Of a stretch of DNA of 64,000 nt, positions 12,101 through 25,426 are shown piece by piece (positions within the stretch are counted from its first letter, which is position 1; the number at the start of each line of letters is the position of its first letter). The notes below the pieces were generated by a model. It was not told the DNA's origin. It made no database searches and saw nothing but the letters and a program-made list of their open reading frames with translations. The position numbers and the translations under genes were made by a program. Origin of the DNA: Sepiola atlantica (Eukaryota; Mollusca; Cephalopoda; Sepiida; Sepiolidae); the NCBI GenBank assembly GCA_963556195.1, contig OY744531.1, positions 105,773,620 through 105,837,619 of the forward strand, written 5' to 3'.

Positions 12101-15100
12101 TGTGTTAGGGTTAGGGTTAAGCTATCTGTGTTAGGGTTAGGGTTAAGCTATCTGTGTTAGGGTTAGGGTTAAGCTATCTGTGTTAGGGTTAAGCTATCTG
12201 TGTTAGGGTTAAGCTATCTGTGTTAGTGTTAGGGTTAAGCTATCTGTGTTAGTGTTAGGGTTAAGCTATCTGTGTTAGGGTTAGGGTTAAGCTACCTGTG
12301 TTAGTGTTAGGGTTAAGCTACCTGTGTTAGTGTTAGGGTTAAGCTACCTGTGTTAGTGTTAGGGTTAAGCTACCTGTGTTAGTGTTAGGGTTAAGCTACC
12401 TGTGTTAGTGTTAGGGTTAAGCTACCTGTGTTAGTGTTAGGGTTAAGCTACCTGTGTTAGGGTTAAGCTACCTGTGTTAGTGTTAGGGTTAAGCTACCTG
12501 TGTTAGTGTTAGGGTTAAGCTACCTGTGTTAGTGTTAGGGTTAAGCTACCTGTGTTAGTGTTAGGGTTAAGCTACCTGTGTTAGTGTTAGGGTTAAGCTA
12601 CCTGTGTTAGTGTTAGGGTTAAGCTACCTGTGTTAGTGTTAGGGTTAAGCTACCTGTGTTAGTGTTAGGGTTAAGCTACCTGTGTTAGGGTTAGGCTTAA
12701 GCTATCTGTGTTAGTGTTAGGGTTAAGCTACCTGTGTTAGTGTTAGGGTTAAGCTACCTGTGTTAGTGTTAGGGTTAAGCTACCTGTGTTAGTGTTAGGG
12801 TTAAGCTACCTGTGTTAGTGTTAGGGTTAAGCTACCTGTGTTAGTGTTAGGGTTAAGCTACCTGTGTTAGTGTTAGGGTTAAGCTACCTGTGTTAGTGTT
12901 AGGGTTAAGCTACCTGTGTTAGTGTTAGGGTTAAGCTACCTGTGTTAGTGTTAGGGTTAAGCTACCTGTGTTAGTGTTAGGGTTAAGCTACCTGTGTTAG
13001 GGTTAGGGTTAAGCTACCTGTGTTAGGGTTAGGGTTAAGCTATCTGTGTTAGTGTTAGGGTTAAGCTATCTGTGTTAGTGTTAGGGTTAAGCTATCTGTG
13101 TTAGTGTTAGGGTTAAGCTATCTGTGTTAGTGTTAGGGTTAAGCTACCTGTGTTAGGGTTAGGGTTAAGCTACCTGTGTTAGTGTTAGGGTTAAGCTACC
13201 TGTGTTAGTGTTAGGGTTAAGCTACCTGTGTTAGTGTTAGGGTTAAGCTACCTGTGTTAGTGTTGGGTTAAGCTATCTGTGTTAGTGTTAGGGTTAAGCT
13301 ACCTGTGTTAGTGTTAGGGTTAAGCTACCTGTGTTAGGGTTAGGCTTAAGCTATCTGTGTTAGTGTTAGGGTTAAGCTACCTGTGTTAGTGTTAGGGTTA
13401 AGCTACCTGTGTTAGTGTTAGGGTTAAGCTACCTGTGTAAGGGTTAGGCTTAAGCTATCTGTGTTAGTGTTAGGGTTAAGCTACCTGTGTTAGTGTTAGG
13501 GTTAAGCTACCTGTGTTAGTGTTAGGGTTAAGCTACCTGTGTTAGTGTTAGGGTTAAGCTACCTGTGTTAGTGTTAGGGTTAAGCTACCTGTGTTAGTGT
13601 TAGGGTTAAGCTACCTGTGTTAGTGTTAGGGTTAAGCTACCTGTGTTAGGGTTAGGGTTAAGCTATCTGTGTTAGTGTTAGGGTTAAGCTACCTGTGTTA
13701 GTGTTAGGGTTAAGCTACCTGTGTTAGTGTTAGGGTTAAGCTACCTGTGTTAGTGTTAGGGTTAAGCTACCTGTGTTAGTGTTAGGGTTAAGCTACCTGT
13801 GTTAGGGTTAGGGTTAAGCTATCTGTGTTAGTGTTAGGGTTAAGCTACCTGTGTTAGTGTTAGGGTTAAGCTATCTGTGTTAGTGTTAGGGTTAAGCTAC
13901 CTGTGTTAGTGTTAGGGTTAAGCTACCTGTGTTAGGGTTAGGCTTAAGCTATCTGTGTTAGTGTTAGGGTTAAGCTACCTGTGTTAGTGTTAGGGTTAAG
14001 CTACCTGTGTTAGTGTTAGGGTTAAGCTACCTGTGTTAGTGTTAGGGTTAAGCTACCTGTGTTAGTGTTAGGGTTAAGCTATCTGTGTTAGTGTTAGGGT
14101 TAAGCTACCTGTGTTAGGGTTAGGGTTAAGCTACCTGTGTTAGTGTTAGGGTTAAGCTATCTGTGTTAGGGTTAGGGTTAAGCTATCTGTGTTAGTGTTA
14201 GGGTTAAGCTATCTGTGTTAGTGTTAGGGTTAAGCTACCTGTGTTAGGGTTAGGGTTAAGCTACCTGTGTTAGTGTTAGGGTTAAGCTATCTGTGTTAGG
14301 GTTAGGGTTAAGCTATCTGTGTTAGTGTTAGGGTTAAGCTATCTGTGTTAGTGTTAGGGTTAAGCTATCTGTGTTAGTGTTAGGGTTAAGCTACCTGTGT
14401 TAGGGTTAGGGTTAAGCTACCTGTGTTAGTGTTAGGGTTAAGCTACCTGTGTTAGTGTTAGGGTTAAGCTACCTGTGTTAGTGTTAGGGTTAAGCTTTCT
14501 GTGTTAGTGTTAGGGTTAAGCTATCTGTGTTAGTGTTAGGGTTAAGCTATCTGTGTTAGTGTTAGGGTTAAGCTACCTGTGTTAGCGTTAGGGTTAAGCT
14601 ATCTGTGTTAGTGTTAGGGTTAAGCTACCTGTGTTAGTGTTAGGGTTAAGCTACCTGTGTTAGTGTTAGGGTTAAGCTATCTGTGTTAGTGTTAGGGTTA
14701 AGCTATCTGTGTTAGTGTTAGGGTTAAGCTACCTGTGTTAGTGTTAGGGTTAAGCTATCTGTGTTAGTGTTAGGGTTAAGCTATCTGTGTTAGTGTTAGG
14801 GTTAAGCTACCTGTGTTAGGGTTAGGGTTAAGCTACCTGTGTTAGTGTTAGGGTTAAGCTACCTGTGTTAGTGTTAGGGTTAAGCTATCTGTGTTAGTGT
14901 TAGGGTTAGGGTTAAGCTACCTGTGTAGAGCGAAATACTAACACGAGATACTATAACACTAAAGGATCCCTATTTATTGCGTTCTTCAGTCAATTTTCAT
15001 TTATTTGTGTTCAAGCTAAAGCGACAGGGAGAGAGAGAGAGAGGGGAGGGATGTCAACATCCAATCTGTTTGGTAGTCAGAGAGAAGAGAGACCAATTCT

Positions 15101-18100
15101 AATTTTTTCATCATTTTTTTTTCACATATGTTCACCGACTGTGTTGCTATTTACTTGTCTCTCCACGAAGGCACAGTTAGACACAAGGTCAGTATTTAGT
15201 GTGGGTGAAATTCAGCTCCCCAAAAAGTGGCACTCGAGATTAGGACAAAAATAAAAATTGTCTCAGGACAGAAAAGATGAAGTGTAGTATTAGAACAGAT
15301 ACTACACTTTGCTCCAAGCCAAAAGGCAAAGAAAATTTAAAATCTGTTTGTATATCGGTTGTGTACTGTGTGTATACTGGTTGGATACTGTGTGTATATC
15401 GGTTGTGTACTGTGTGTATATCGGTTGTGTACTGTGTGTATATCGGTTGTGTACTGTGTGTATATCGGTTGTGTACTGTGTGTATATCGGTGGTGTACTG
15501 TGTGTATATCGGTTGTGTACTGTGTGTATATCGGTTGTGTACTGTGTGTATATCGGTTGTGTACTGTGTGTATATCGGTGGTGTACTGTGTGTATATCGG
15601 TTGTGTACTGTGTGTATATCGGTTGTGTACTGTGTGTATATCAGTTGTGTACTGTGTGTATACCGGTTGGATACTGTGTGTATGCCGGTTGGATACTGTG
15701 TGTATATCAGTTGTGTACTGTGTGTATATCGGTGGTGTACTGTGTGTATGTCGGTGGTGTACTGTGTGTATATCGGTGGTGTACTGTGTGTATATCGGTT
15801 GTGTACTGTGTGTATATCGGTTGTGTACTGTGTGTATATCAGTTGTGTACTGTGTGTATATCGGTTGGATACTGTGTGTATATCGGTTGTGTACTGTGTG
15901 TATATCGGTTGTGTACTGTGTGTATATCGGTTGTGTACTGTGTGTATGTCGGTGGTGTACTGTGTGTATATCGGTTGTGTACTGTGTGTATATCGGTTGT
16001 GTACTGTGTGTATATCAGTTGTGTACTGTGTGTATACCGGTTGGATACTGTGTGTATACCGGTTGGATACTGTGTGTATATCAGTTGTGTACTGTGTGTA
16101 TATCGGTGGTGTACTGTGTGTATGTCGGTGGTGTACTGTGTGTATATCGGTTGTGTACTGTGTGTATATCGGTTGTGTACTGTGTGTATATCGGTTGTGT
16201 ACTGTGTGTATATCAGTTGTGTACTGTGTGTATATCGGTTGGATACTGTGTGTATACCGGTTGGATACTGTGTGTATACCGGTTGTGTACTGTGTGTATA
16301 TCGGTTGTGTACTGTGTGTATACCGGTTGTGTACTGTGTGTACATCGGTTGTGTACTGTGTGTACATCGGTTGTGTACTGTGTGTACATCGGTTGTGTAC
16401 TGTGTGTATATCGGTTGTGTCGTCCTGTGTTAAAAGTCAATCTCATATTGTTTTCTTTTTTCATCGACTCAGAACTTTTCTCGGTGCAAAAATATGAAAA
16501 TTGCATGTAAGATGAATGGATGACAGAAATAGATGAAAGCTTATATCTTGTGATCGACTCGTCTCACTGTCCACCAGACAAACTCATTGACCTTTATCCT
16601 CGAGTGGCTTTTGAGCCTTGATAAGTGGTGACTGTTTAGTAAAAAAACAAAACAAAAAAAAGCACAATATAGAGTGATTGCATACCAAGCATTAAAAATA
16701 CAAATCTTTCCAGACAGATATCCTATTTCACATGTCTCTCATCATTGGTTAAGAGATATCCTAAAGTGAATTCAACCTAGAGGTTTTGAGTTCAATCCCT
16801 CATGAAGGAAAAAACATAAACTTATGCAAGATATCTAAAAAGGCATGGAACACGGATTGCGAGCATTCTACCCGAATGTATGAAACAAAAAGTTCAGTTT
16901 GAAATTCCCGATTACAATGAAAGAGACCTGAAGAATGCCAAAGAGTACGACGGCTGAAACATTGCAAACTTAACAATCAAAATGTTACAAGTTGGGAACA
17001 TATAAATAATCCTGGACAACAATACCAGAAATATTAAATATTTAATTAATTATTATTTTAATTAATTCTAATTGCAACTTTTCAATACTTAATAAAATCA
17101 CAAAAATTGTTTTTAATCTTACCTGAAAGTTCATCATTCAAACTCCTCGGCCTAACCTTCACAGGTAACATGAATTGGAACAAATACATTGAAGACATTG
17201 CCAAGGCTGCCGCAAAGAAGGTTGGCTCCCTCTACCGTGCTAGTAAACTCCTCACACCTGACATTATCCTGTATCTCTACAAATCCACCATCCGCCCATG
17301 CATGGAATATTGTTGTCACATCTGGGCTGGTGCATCATCTAATAGTCTCTCCCTCCTTGACAAGGTCCAAAAAAGAGTCGCCAACCTAATAGGTCCCTCA
17401 CTGTCAACCAAGCTCCAGTCCCTGTCCCATCGCCACAATGTAGCATCCTTGTGCTTGTTTTACAAATACTTCAATGGATTATGCTCCGATGAATTGGCTA
17501 CTCTGGTGCCCCTCGACGTAAATTCACTAGAATAACTCGACAATCAACTAAATCTCATTCATTCACTGTGGAAGTCCCCAGATGCCGGAGAGCCTTCTAC
17601 TCAAATAGCTTCTTTCCCTGTGTTGCTAGCCTCTGAAACTCCCTCCCTGCCCCCTTTTTCCCCAACAGTACTAACATGCAGAAATTTAAAACTAATTTAA
17701 ACAGACATCTCGCTGCACAGATCCCAATTTAGGTTGACCCCCCCCCCCCAACCTTCTTCCCTTTTCTTTTTTCTCAGTAGCCCCTTACGTCTACAGTGGC
17801 GGCCTGCCTTGTTTGGGGTGAACTATGTTAAAAAAAAAAATCCTAATTTCTCCAAGTCAAAATAAGAGTTATGGCTCTGTGTCAGCACATTGTGTCACAA
17901 ACAGGAAATCTGTAGTGACATGTAGCAGGTAAGCTGATCAGATCTTTCTCTTTTTTTCTGGACTGTGACAGACAATAGTCATGTTCAGGGAGTAGCTCCT
18001 ATTCCCCTATAAGTGAAGACTCATAAAAAATGACATAAAAAAATTGTTTCAACAGTGTTCAAACTAGTTTTAAGTACACAGAGGAAGAATGGAAAATTAT

Positions 18101-21100
18101 TGACAGTGGCTGTAGCTAGACGAGTTGCTGTTGTGAATGTTTTACAGGGGAGGAGCATAGATTGGAGCTCAGTCGAGCACCTACCATGAAAATTACAATA
18201 GAGCAGAGAAAGACTAGCGAGGTCTCTTCTGTGAGAAAGTGGCTGTAGGGAAAAGAACGGGGCATCCCCCACTAGATTTCAAAGTCGGTTTTCTACTCTG
18301 TCAAGGCAAGAAAGGATGCTCCGCGCACCACCTCCCCAGATGTGGCAGCAGTACCTCCCCAGATGTGGCAGCAGTACCTCCTCAGATGTGGCAACAGTAC
18401 CTCCCATATGTGGCAACAGTACCTCCCCATCTTAGGACGTATTTGACTCTTATACAGGTAGCGTAATGGGTAAAGGTTAGGGTTAAGAGATTTTCTTGAG
18501 CGAATTCTACCAAAATGCTGTAAAGGTACTTTAGAAAATTTGACGGATACAAGATATCCTGAAAGCATGAGACAGAAAATTTAAATTAAGGGTTCAGTTT
18601 GAAATTTGCAGAAGGTTTACCGACTGCAACAAAAAACATGGGAGAACACATCAGCCACAACGTTGTGATTATAACAACAACCAAGATGAAACATGTAATG
18701 AAAAAACATTCAACATTTGATGCGTTTTAATCTAAAGAAGAATCATTGTTTCAAACGAGTTCCGTTATGAAGCAACTGTGGGCAGCCTTCATCACTTCTG
18801 CCGGCAGACTGATGAGATTGCTGGGGCAAATCAACATTCCAACTCGCCATTTCTATAGAAATCTGCCCTTTTATTTGTATCTGATGCACATGTGTTCAAA
18901 GCAAGGGAATAATATTGTCTAACTTGATAGATTTTTATATAGGGTGCGCCTCCCATCCCTCCAAAACATCATTTCCACCTATGGAATCGTTAATAAAATT
19001 CACAATCCTTTCCGCAAGCAAACCGTATTTAAAAAAATTTTTTTTTTAACTTAGTTCACCCCAAACAAGGCAGGCTGCCACTGTAGATGTAAGGGGCTAC
19101 TGAGAAAAAAGAGTGACGGTTTTTTTGTTGGGAGGGAGGGGGGGTCAACCTAAATTAGGAGCTGCGGGTATAAATAAACTATGCCTGACTTGTCTACAAA
19201 GTTTCAGTCATGTGATATCACCATTCAATGATAAGCACACCTGGATATGACATGCAAAATTGTCAATAACCCTGACCCTGACCCTAACATTGACCCTGAC
19301 CCTAACATTGACCCTGACCCTTTTCAGTTTAAGAATAGTCTAGAGATTGTTTTGATAGACATAATTTTTAAAATAAAAGTCTGCGTGGTTAGGGTCTGGT
19401 CACACCTCCTTCTGATATCAGATGATCACTAAAGTGCTCCCCCCCCCTGCACATATTATTGAAACAAATCAAACAAAGACTGTTGGACATTCATGACTGA
19501 AACTTGGTGGACAAGTCGGGCATAGACTAAAGTTTATTTGTATCAAATGTGGTTGGATTGCAGAAAGGATTGTGAATTTTATTAACGATTACATTGGTGG
19601 CATTTCATTTTTGGAGGGAGAGGGGGGTGGTTGTTTTGTTTTATGACATATCAACCCTTTTCAGGTTATTTAATGCTGAATCTGGTCATTTTGGTGAATG
19701 TTTTCATGCTTCAAGTTCTTTATATGTTTAAGTATTTATTTATAGTGTTTGGTTGAGAGAAAAAGGGGGAGAGAGAAGAAGAGGGGAGGGAGGGAAATTG
19801 TTGTTTTTTGTTTTGGATTTTGCAGAACATGATTGAGTTTTGCAAAGGAAAAAAAACAATAAAACATCAATGTTTGGTGCATTTTGAGTCAGGAAGTCAA
19901 TAACTTCAGATAGTCTGATTTGGTAGTGCCAGTAGGTTCTATTTGACCCATAGATGGGGCCCTTACAGGTGCTACAACTCCGGGCCAGAGTGGATCTGAG
20001 AGCAATGGCAACTAAGGGGCAACTCCACATTCCCTACATGGAGGCCTCACCACTGGATGTCTTTTAAGATAATACCCAGGACCGAGGGGGGGGGGGGTCA
20101 CCCTGTAATTTTTTGTCATACAACGTAACTAGAATAACTTGCCAGCATCTGTGCTCGCATAATTTCTATATTTTAGTCTGAATTTGATGGGAAATTGTTA
20201 AATTCCATCTGATAAAAGTTAATTTACAAAGCCTTACCATTGAAAACACATTCTTCTGTTTTCTGTTGTTTGATTTTTAAAAAAAAGTATTTCTTCATGA
20301 CTATTTTTTTTTTTTTTTTTTTCAGGCTTTGATTAAAGAAGAAATTGAGGTATGTCCATTGTTTAATATATAAAAAAAAATATTAGTCTTTGATCTTGCT
20401 GATAATGTATCTACTTGAAAACTGACATTGTCTGGTATTCTATTGACTTTATGTCTTGGACTCATCGCACATTTTGTAGAATATAAGAGACGGTTTCTTC
20501 TGGAAACGTTGCAAGGATTCCCTGGAGACAAAAGCTGACTTGACTCTGATGCTTATTGGTCAATGGTTTGCTAAAAAAATGCCATATTTTCTAGAGTTAC
20601 CACTGAATGTGGTCACCTAACTCATTTAAAATTGACCTTGAATTCTTGTTCTTTAAAATGGTACATTAGATGGATTCTACAGGGACAGATTCCCCATTCC
20701 ATACTAAGGCATGATTTCTAATCGAAGAAAATAAACTTTTGATTTTCAAAATGAAATTCTACAATTCTGTTTCCTTGTGTTGTGTTGAACTTTGCCAGCA
20801 CATATTTCCAAGCGTTTGCCTATTAATAAACTGAAATAATTAAATTGAACCCATTTTTAGTAGAATTACATTTGGTTGATTCTGTATCAGAGTTAAGGGC
20901 ACTTGCCTTTATTTATAACTCTCCGGTCTACCTGGCATCGCCCTGGGTCCTAATTTCCTTAATATTGTAATTTGAGATGTTTATGTTCATTTTAGGACAA
21001 AATCAAAGTAAAAATACTTTTGTCTCGGTTCAAATTCATAACCTCTGCCTTTAAGTAGGGGTGGGACGTAATGGGTGAAAATTTCAGATTCATGCAAGTA

Positions 21101-22398
21101 GTATTTTTTGGTGTTCATTTATACATAAATAACACTAAACAATCAAACATTTTGAAAATTTTGCAAAATTCAAAAGGTGCAGGCCAAAAATAGCCGTTAG
21201 GGCTCAACGGGACTCAAAATCCATCATTTTTCGGTGAAAAAGTGGTTTCATGCGACATTGCAGGTCCTAAAACATCCTCAAAAGCTATGAATGGATATAG
21301 ATGGTTAAATCTGATATAGTACTTTAATTTAGGACCATTTTCAGACTGTGAAAGGGTTTTCATGAATGTAAAATAGCCAAAAACTAGTGGCCTGCACCTT
21401 CTGAATTTTGCAAAATTTTCAAAATGTTTGATTGTTTAGTGTTATTTATGTATAAATGAACACAAAAAAATACTACTCGCATGAATCTGAAATTTTCACC
21501 CATTACGTCCCACCCTTACTTTAAGTAAGGTGTACTGTTTCTGCCACCAAACCAATACAGTATTTCACAGTTGAATCTTGCTTAAAACGTCTTCCGATTC
21601 GTGAGAAAGAAAGCAATTCTTTCTGTCATCCAAACACAATGAAAGGAAGTAGAGAGAGAAGGATAGCAAAAAGGACAAATGAAGAATTCCTTTCTCTCTT
21701 TTTCACCAGTGTATATACATACAAATATTTCTTGTATATACATACAAATATTTCTTGTATATACATACAAATATTTCTTGTATATACATACAAATATTTC
21801 TTGTATATACATACAAATATTTCTTGTATATACATACAAATATTTCTTGTATATACATACAAATATTTCTTGTATATACATACAAATATTTCTTGTATAT
21901 ACATACAAATATTTCTTGTATATACATACAAATATTTCTTGTATATACATACAAATATTTCTTGTATATACATACAAATATTTCTTGTATATACATACAA
22001 ATATTTCTTGTATATACATACAAATATTTCTTGTATATACATACAAATATTTCTTGTATATACATACAAATATTTCTTGTATATACATACAAATATTTCT
22101 TTGTTATAAAAACTCAGTGATTTGGGTAGTAGTATCAGGACTTCTGATTGTGGGAGAGTTAGCTCCTCCAACTCCCTCTATGATATTAGTAATCAAAACA
22201 AAAACTGTTGATCGGATTAAATATAAAATTAAATGTGCCATGTCTTCAGCGGCAAGAAGGGGATCAGTTGATGACAACCTTGTCCTGGCGGGCAGCTCAA
22301 GCAAAATGGTAACAGATAAGAAGTGTTGGAAGTCATTCACGAAACGTCTAACCTCAAGCATAAGACAAGATGACAAAAAATGAAGATAATAATAAAAA

Positions 22399-22429
<31 letters not shown>

Positions 22430-25360
22430 AATAATGATAAAATAATAATAATAATAATAAAAATAATAATAAAAATAATAATAAAAATAATAATAATAAT
22501 AAAAATAAAAATAATAATGATAAAATAATAATGATAATAAAAATAATAATAATAATAATAAAAATAAAAATAAAAATAATAATAAAATAATAATAAAAAT
22601 AATAATAAAATAATAATAAAAATAATAATAAGAATAATAATAATGATAAAAATAATTAAAAAAAGAAATAAAAATAATAAAAATAATAATATGTGTAATG
22701 AATTTTAACTTAAAAAAAACAAAAAACTAATCCGCTCTCTCACGCTCCTGAATCTGAAAATAAATCATCTGTAAATAAATCATCTGTGCCCGTAGATTCA
22801 TTCCTAGTTTACCCACAAAAATCATAATAATAATAATAAAAATAATAATAATAAAAATAATAAAAAAAACAATAATAATAATAATAATAATGATAATAAT
22901 AATAACAATAATAATTAAAAAAATAATAATAAAAATAATAATAATAAAAATAATAATAAACACAATAATAATAATAATAATGATAATAATAATAACAATA
23001 ATAATAAAAAAATAAAAATAATAATAATAATGATAATAATAATAACAATAATAATAATAATAATAAAAATAATAATAATAAAAATAATAATAAAAATTAT
23101 AAAAAAAATAATAATAAAAACGATTGGAAATGAATTTTTTTTTAAAATAAAACAAACCAATATTTGCCATATCTAACTAATTAAACCGATTTTTTAAATT
23201 TACTTTCTGTCAATAAAACTATCAATCACCAAGATAGGAGGAGAGGGGGGGTCTTTATTTTATATATACGACGAATATTTAACATTAATTAATTATTAAC
23301 GAGAAATGATTCTTTAGTTCATTATTGAATTAACATTGATACGTCTTTATATTGAATCAAAACCTGATGAACGTCTCTAAATCGACAAATTTCAGTGCTT
23401 TCCGTCATTTTCAAAATAATAATTAATGTGAGCATCCTCATTATTAAATGAGTTAAGGATGATGTTGTTTTATTAATGTTTTTTTGTTTATTGTTTTGTC
23501 AATTGTTGTTTTTGTCAATTGTTTTTGTTAATTGTTGTTGTGTTAATTGTTTTTTTGTTTATTGTTTTGTTAATGTTGTTTTGTTAATTTTTGTTTTATT
23601 AATGTTTTTTGTTAATTGTTGTTTTTTTGTTAATTGTTTTGTTAATGTTGTTTTTGTCAATTGTTGTTTTTGTTAATTGTTGTTTTTGTCAATTGTTGTT
23701 GTGTTAATTGTTGTGTTTATTGCAGTAAAACAACATTCATTTCTTTGAAAATATTTGCCTATAAAAGAGTAAAACAAAATGGCTGCTCTTCTACAAGAAA
23801 ACACCCATAAAATGTTCTCTTGGAGGTTGTGAGTTCAGTCCCAGTTGAAGGAACTTAAGAAAATTTTTCTCTCGTTTCAGCTTCTACATGACACACGTGG
23901 AGCCCACTCGACTTTGCCGAAGACCATCCACAAACTTTTATGCTCCCAGGCTTGTCATGGTAAGTGGGATGCCATTTTTACCAAGTTATGGAAAAACTGG
24001 AGATCCTTCATGCCAATCACTATATACTGTCAGAAAGACAAGCTACAAGATTGAATAATTGGACAGTTTGGAAATTAGTGCCGTATCCAGTCTATAGTTG
24101 AGATATTACTTCATCTGACTATGAATTATTCCAATCAATGCAGCAGTTTAGGAAGGATCTTTCATTTGAGTCAATGTATTTTTTTTTATCGTTGTTTATC
24201 AATGAAGTATAAACACGCCGAATAAAAGTTAAATACACATGGTACGGACATACCACGTTTTGGGCATTCAGATGGAAAACTAGGCGTAAACAGATATTTT
24301 CCCTTGAATAATATGATCAGCGAATAGAAAATAGATGAAAAATATAATATAGAAAAATATAAAACAAAAAATAAAAATAAATGAATTCTAAATGCATTTC
24401 AGTTCTTTTTTTCATTCTAATGGGTGAACTTTTTATAAGCACTGATGAAGCCTCCTCAAGAAATTGATATTTTGTACATCTTGTATATATTGAAGACTAG
24501 CAGGACTACCCAGCGTTGCCCAGAGATCATTCTTCTCCAGTCGCCCTCCTTCACCGCCCACCTTCTCCCCATTACCCCTGGACAAAGTTGTCTCGTCCGC
24601 ATCGCCCTCCTCAAGTTCACCCCTTCTCACCGTTGCCAGGAGCAAAACCTCCCCTAACCTATGCACCACCTCTCCCAATTCGCCGGAGCAAAAATGTAAT
24701 ATATTTGTCTTAATTATTACTGATAATAAGGGTGTCTATTTACTTCATTCATGTCTGTGTATGTTAGATCTATGTGATTGAGGAAGGCAGAAACAATTGT
24801 ATGCTAATAAAAACTGTTTTTTGATGAATTTCTGGAAATTTGTTCCCTGCATTTACTGAGGTTTATATGACATCAAATTGAATTAGAGCTCTTGTTCTAC
24901 ACTATTGCGCTATAACTTCAACCTTTGTGTTAATAAAAAATTATATTTAATATATATATTAATGTGCGTATAAAAAATCAATGTGAAAAATATATTTTTA
25001 TGTATTTTCACAATTTATTTTCTATATTTTGACGTTAGGAATATCAATTTTCCCTTATATGGAAAAAGTTCTTTTTCCAAGAAAGGAGAACAAAATTTTC
25101 GGCCGTAATCCTTCGGCCTCGTCAGTGTACTGAAGAATTGTGGGTGCACGGTGGGAGGTGTGTGGTGGCAGTAGGAGAGAAAAAAAAGGAAAAAACAGTG
25201 AAATGATGATCAAGCAGATGTCTGTCTCTATGGTTGAGTAGACCATAAATTTATTCCGTGTGTTACCTGGCATGAGGGTGTGAATAGATGGATAAGCAGA
25301 TAAAAATACAATACACGTATCCATGCATACACACAAACACACCGGCACACTGACTCGCGT

Positions 25361-25426
<66 letters not shown>

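Larger units (their letters stand above)
18945..19630. mobile_element. Foldback element with a LINE A tail inserted in one arm
   Basis: The left arm 18945-19030 (TTAATAAAATTCACAATCCT) mirrors 19560-19625. The inner left arm 19168-19225 (AAATAAACTATGCCTGACTT) mirrors 19480-19540. Between the two left parts sits a LINE A 3' end (19050-19165), which splits the arm. The loop has a small CCCTGA/CCCTAA tract (19259-19320). Confidence 0.75.
7535..20325 (+). other. MLH3 intron B-C, 12.8 kb, dominated by satellite
   Basis: It contains LINE B (7559-8205), the 26-bp telomere-like array, a U2-like fragment, the 22-bp array, LINE A and B fragments, a foldback with a nested LINE tail and old SINE-like copies. 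The stretches 8206-8469 and 19630-20325 have no recognisable content apart from homopolymer runs. Splicing must span 12.8 kb to reach a 24-nt exon. Confidence 0.85.
20350..23880 (+). other. MLH3 intron C-D
   Basis: This 3.5 kb intron contains a foldback element, the 23-bp array, two AAT-rich tracts, the two-copy version of the 15-bp-repeat element and a TTG-rich tract. The stretch 20350-21060 is plain AT-rich sequence with no features. Confidence 0.8.

Noticed and set aside
8470..14925. A true chromosome end
   Set aside because: The units are 26-bp composites rather than pure TTAGGG, and unique MLH3 sequence continues on both sides.
15240..16510. Long Cys/Tyr/Val-rich and His/Thr-rich open frames on both strands
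   Set aside because: They come from the 22-bp array, which lacks stops in several frames; the frames overlap fully and no splice or start context supports any of them.
24433..24713. C-rich stretch with overlapping frames of 65-81 codons
   Set aside because: It lies in the MLH3 intron D-E, and the frames on both strands overlap without domains or splice context.
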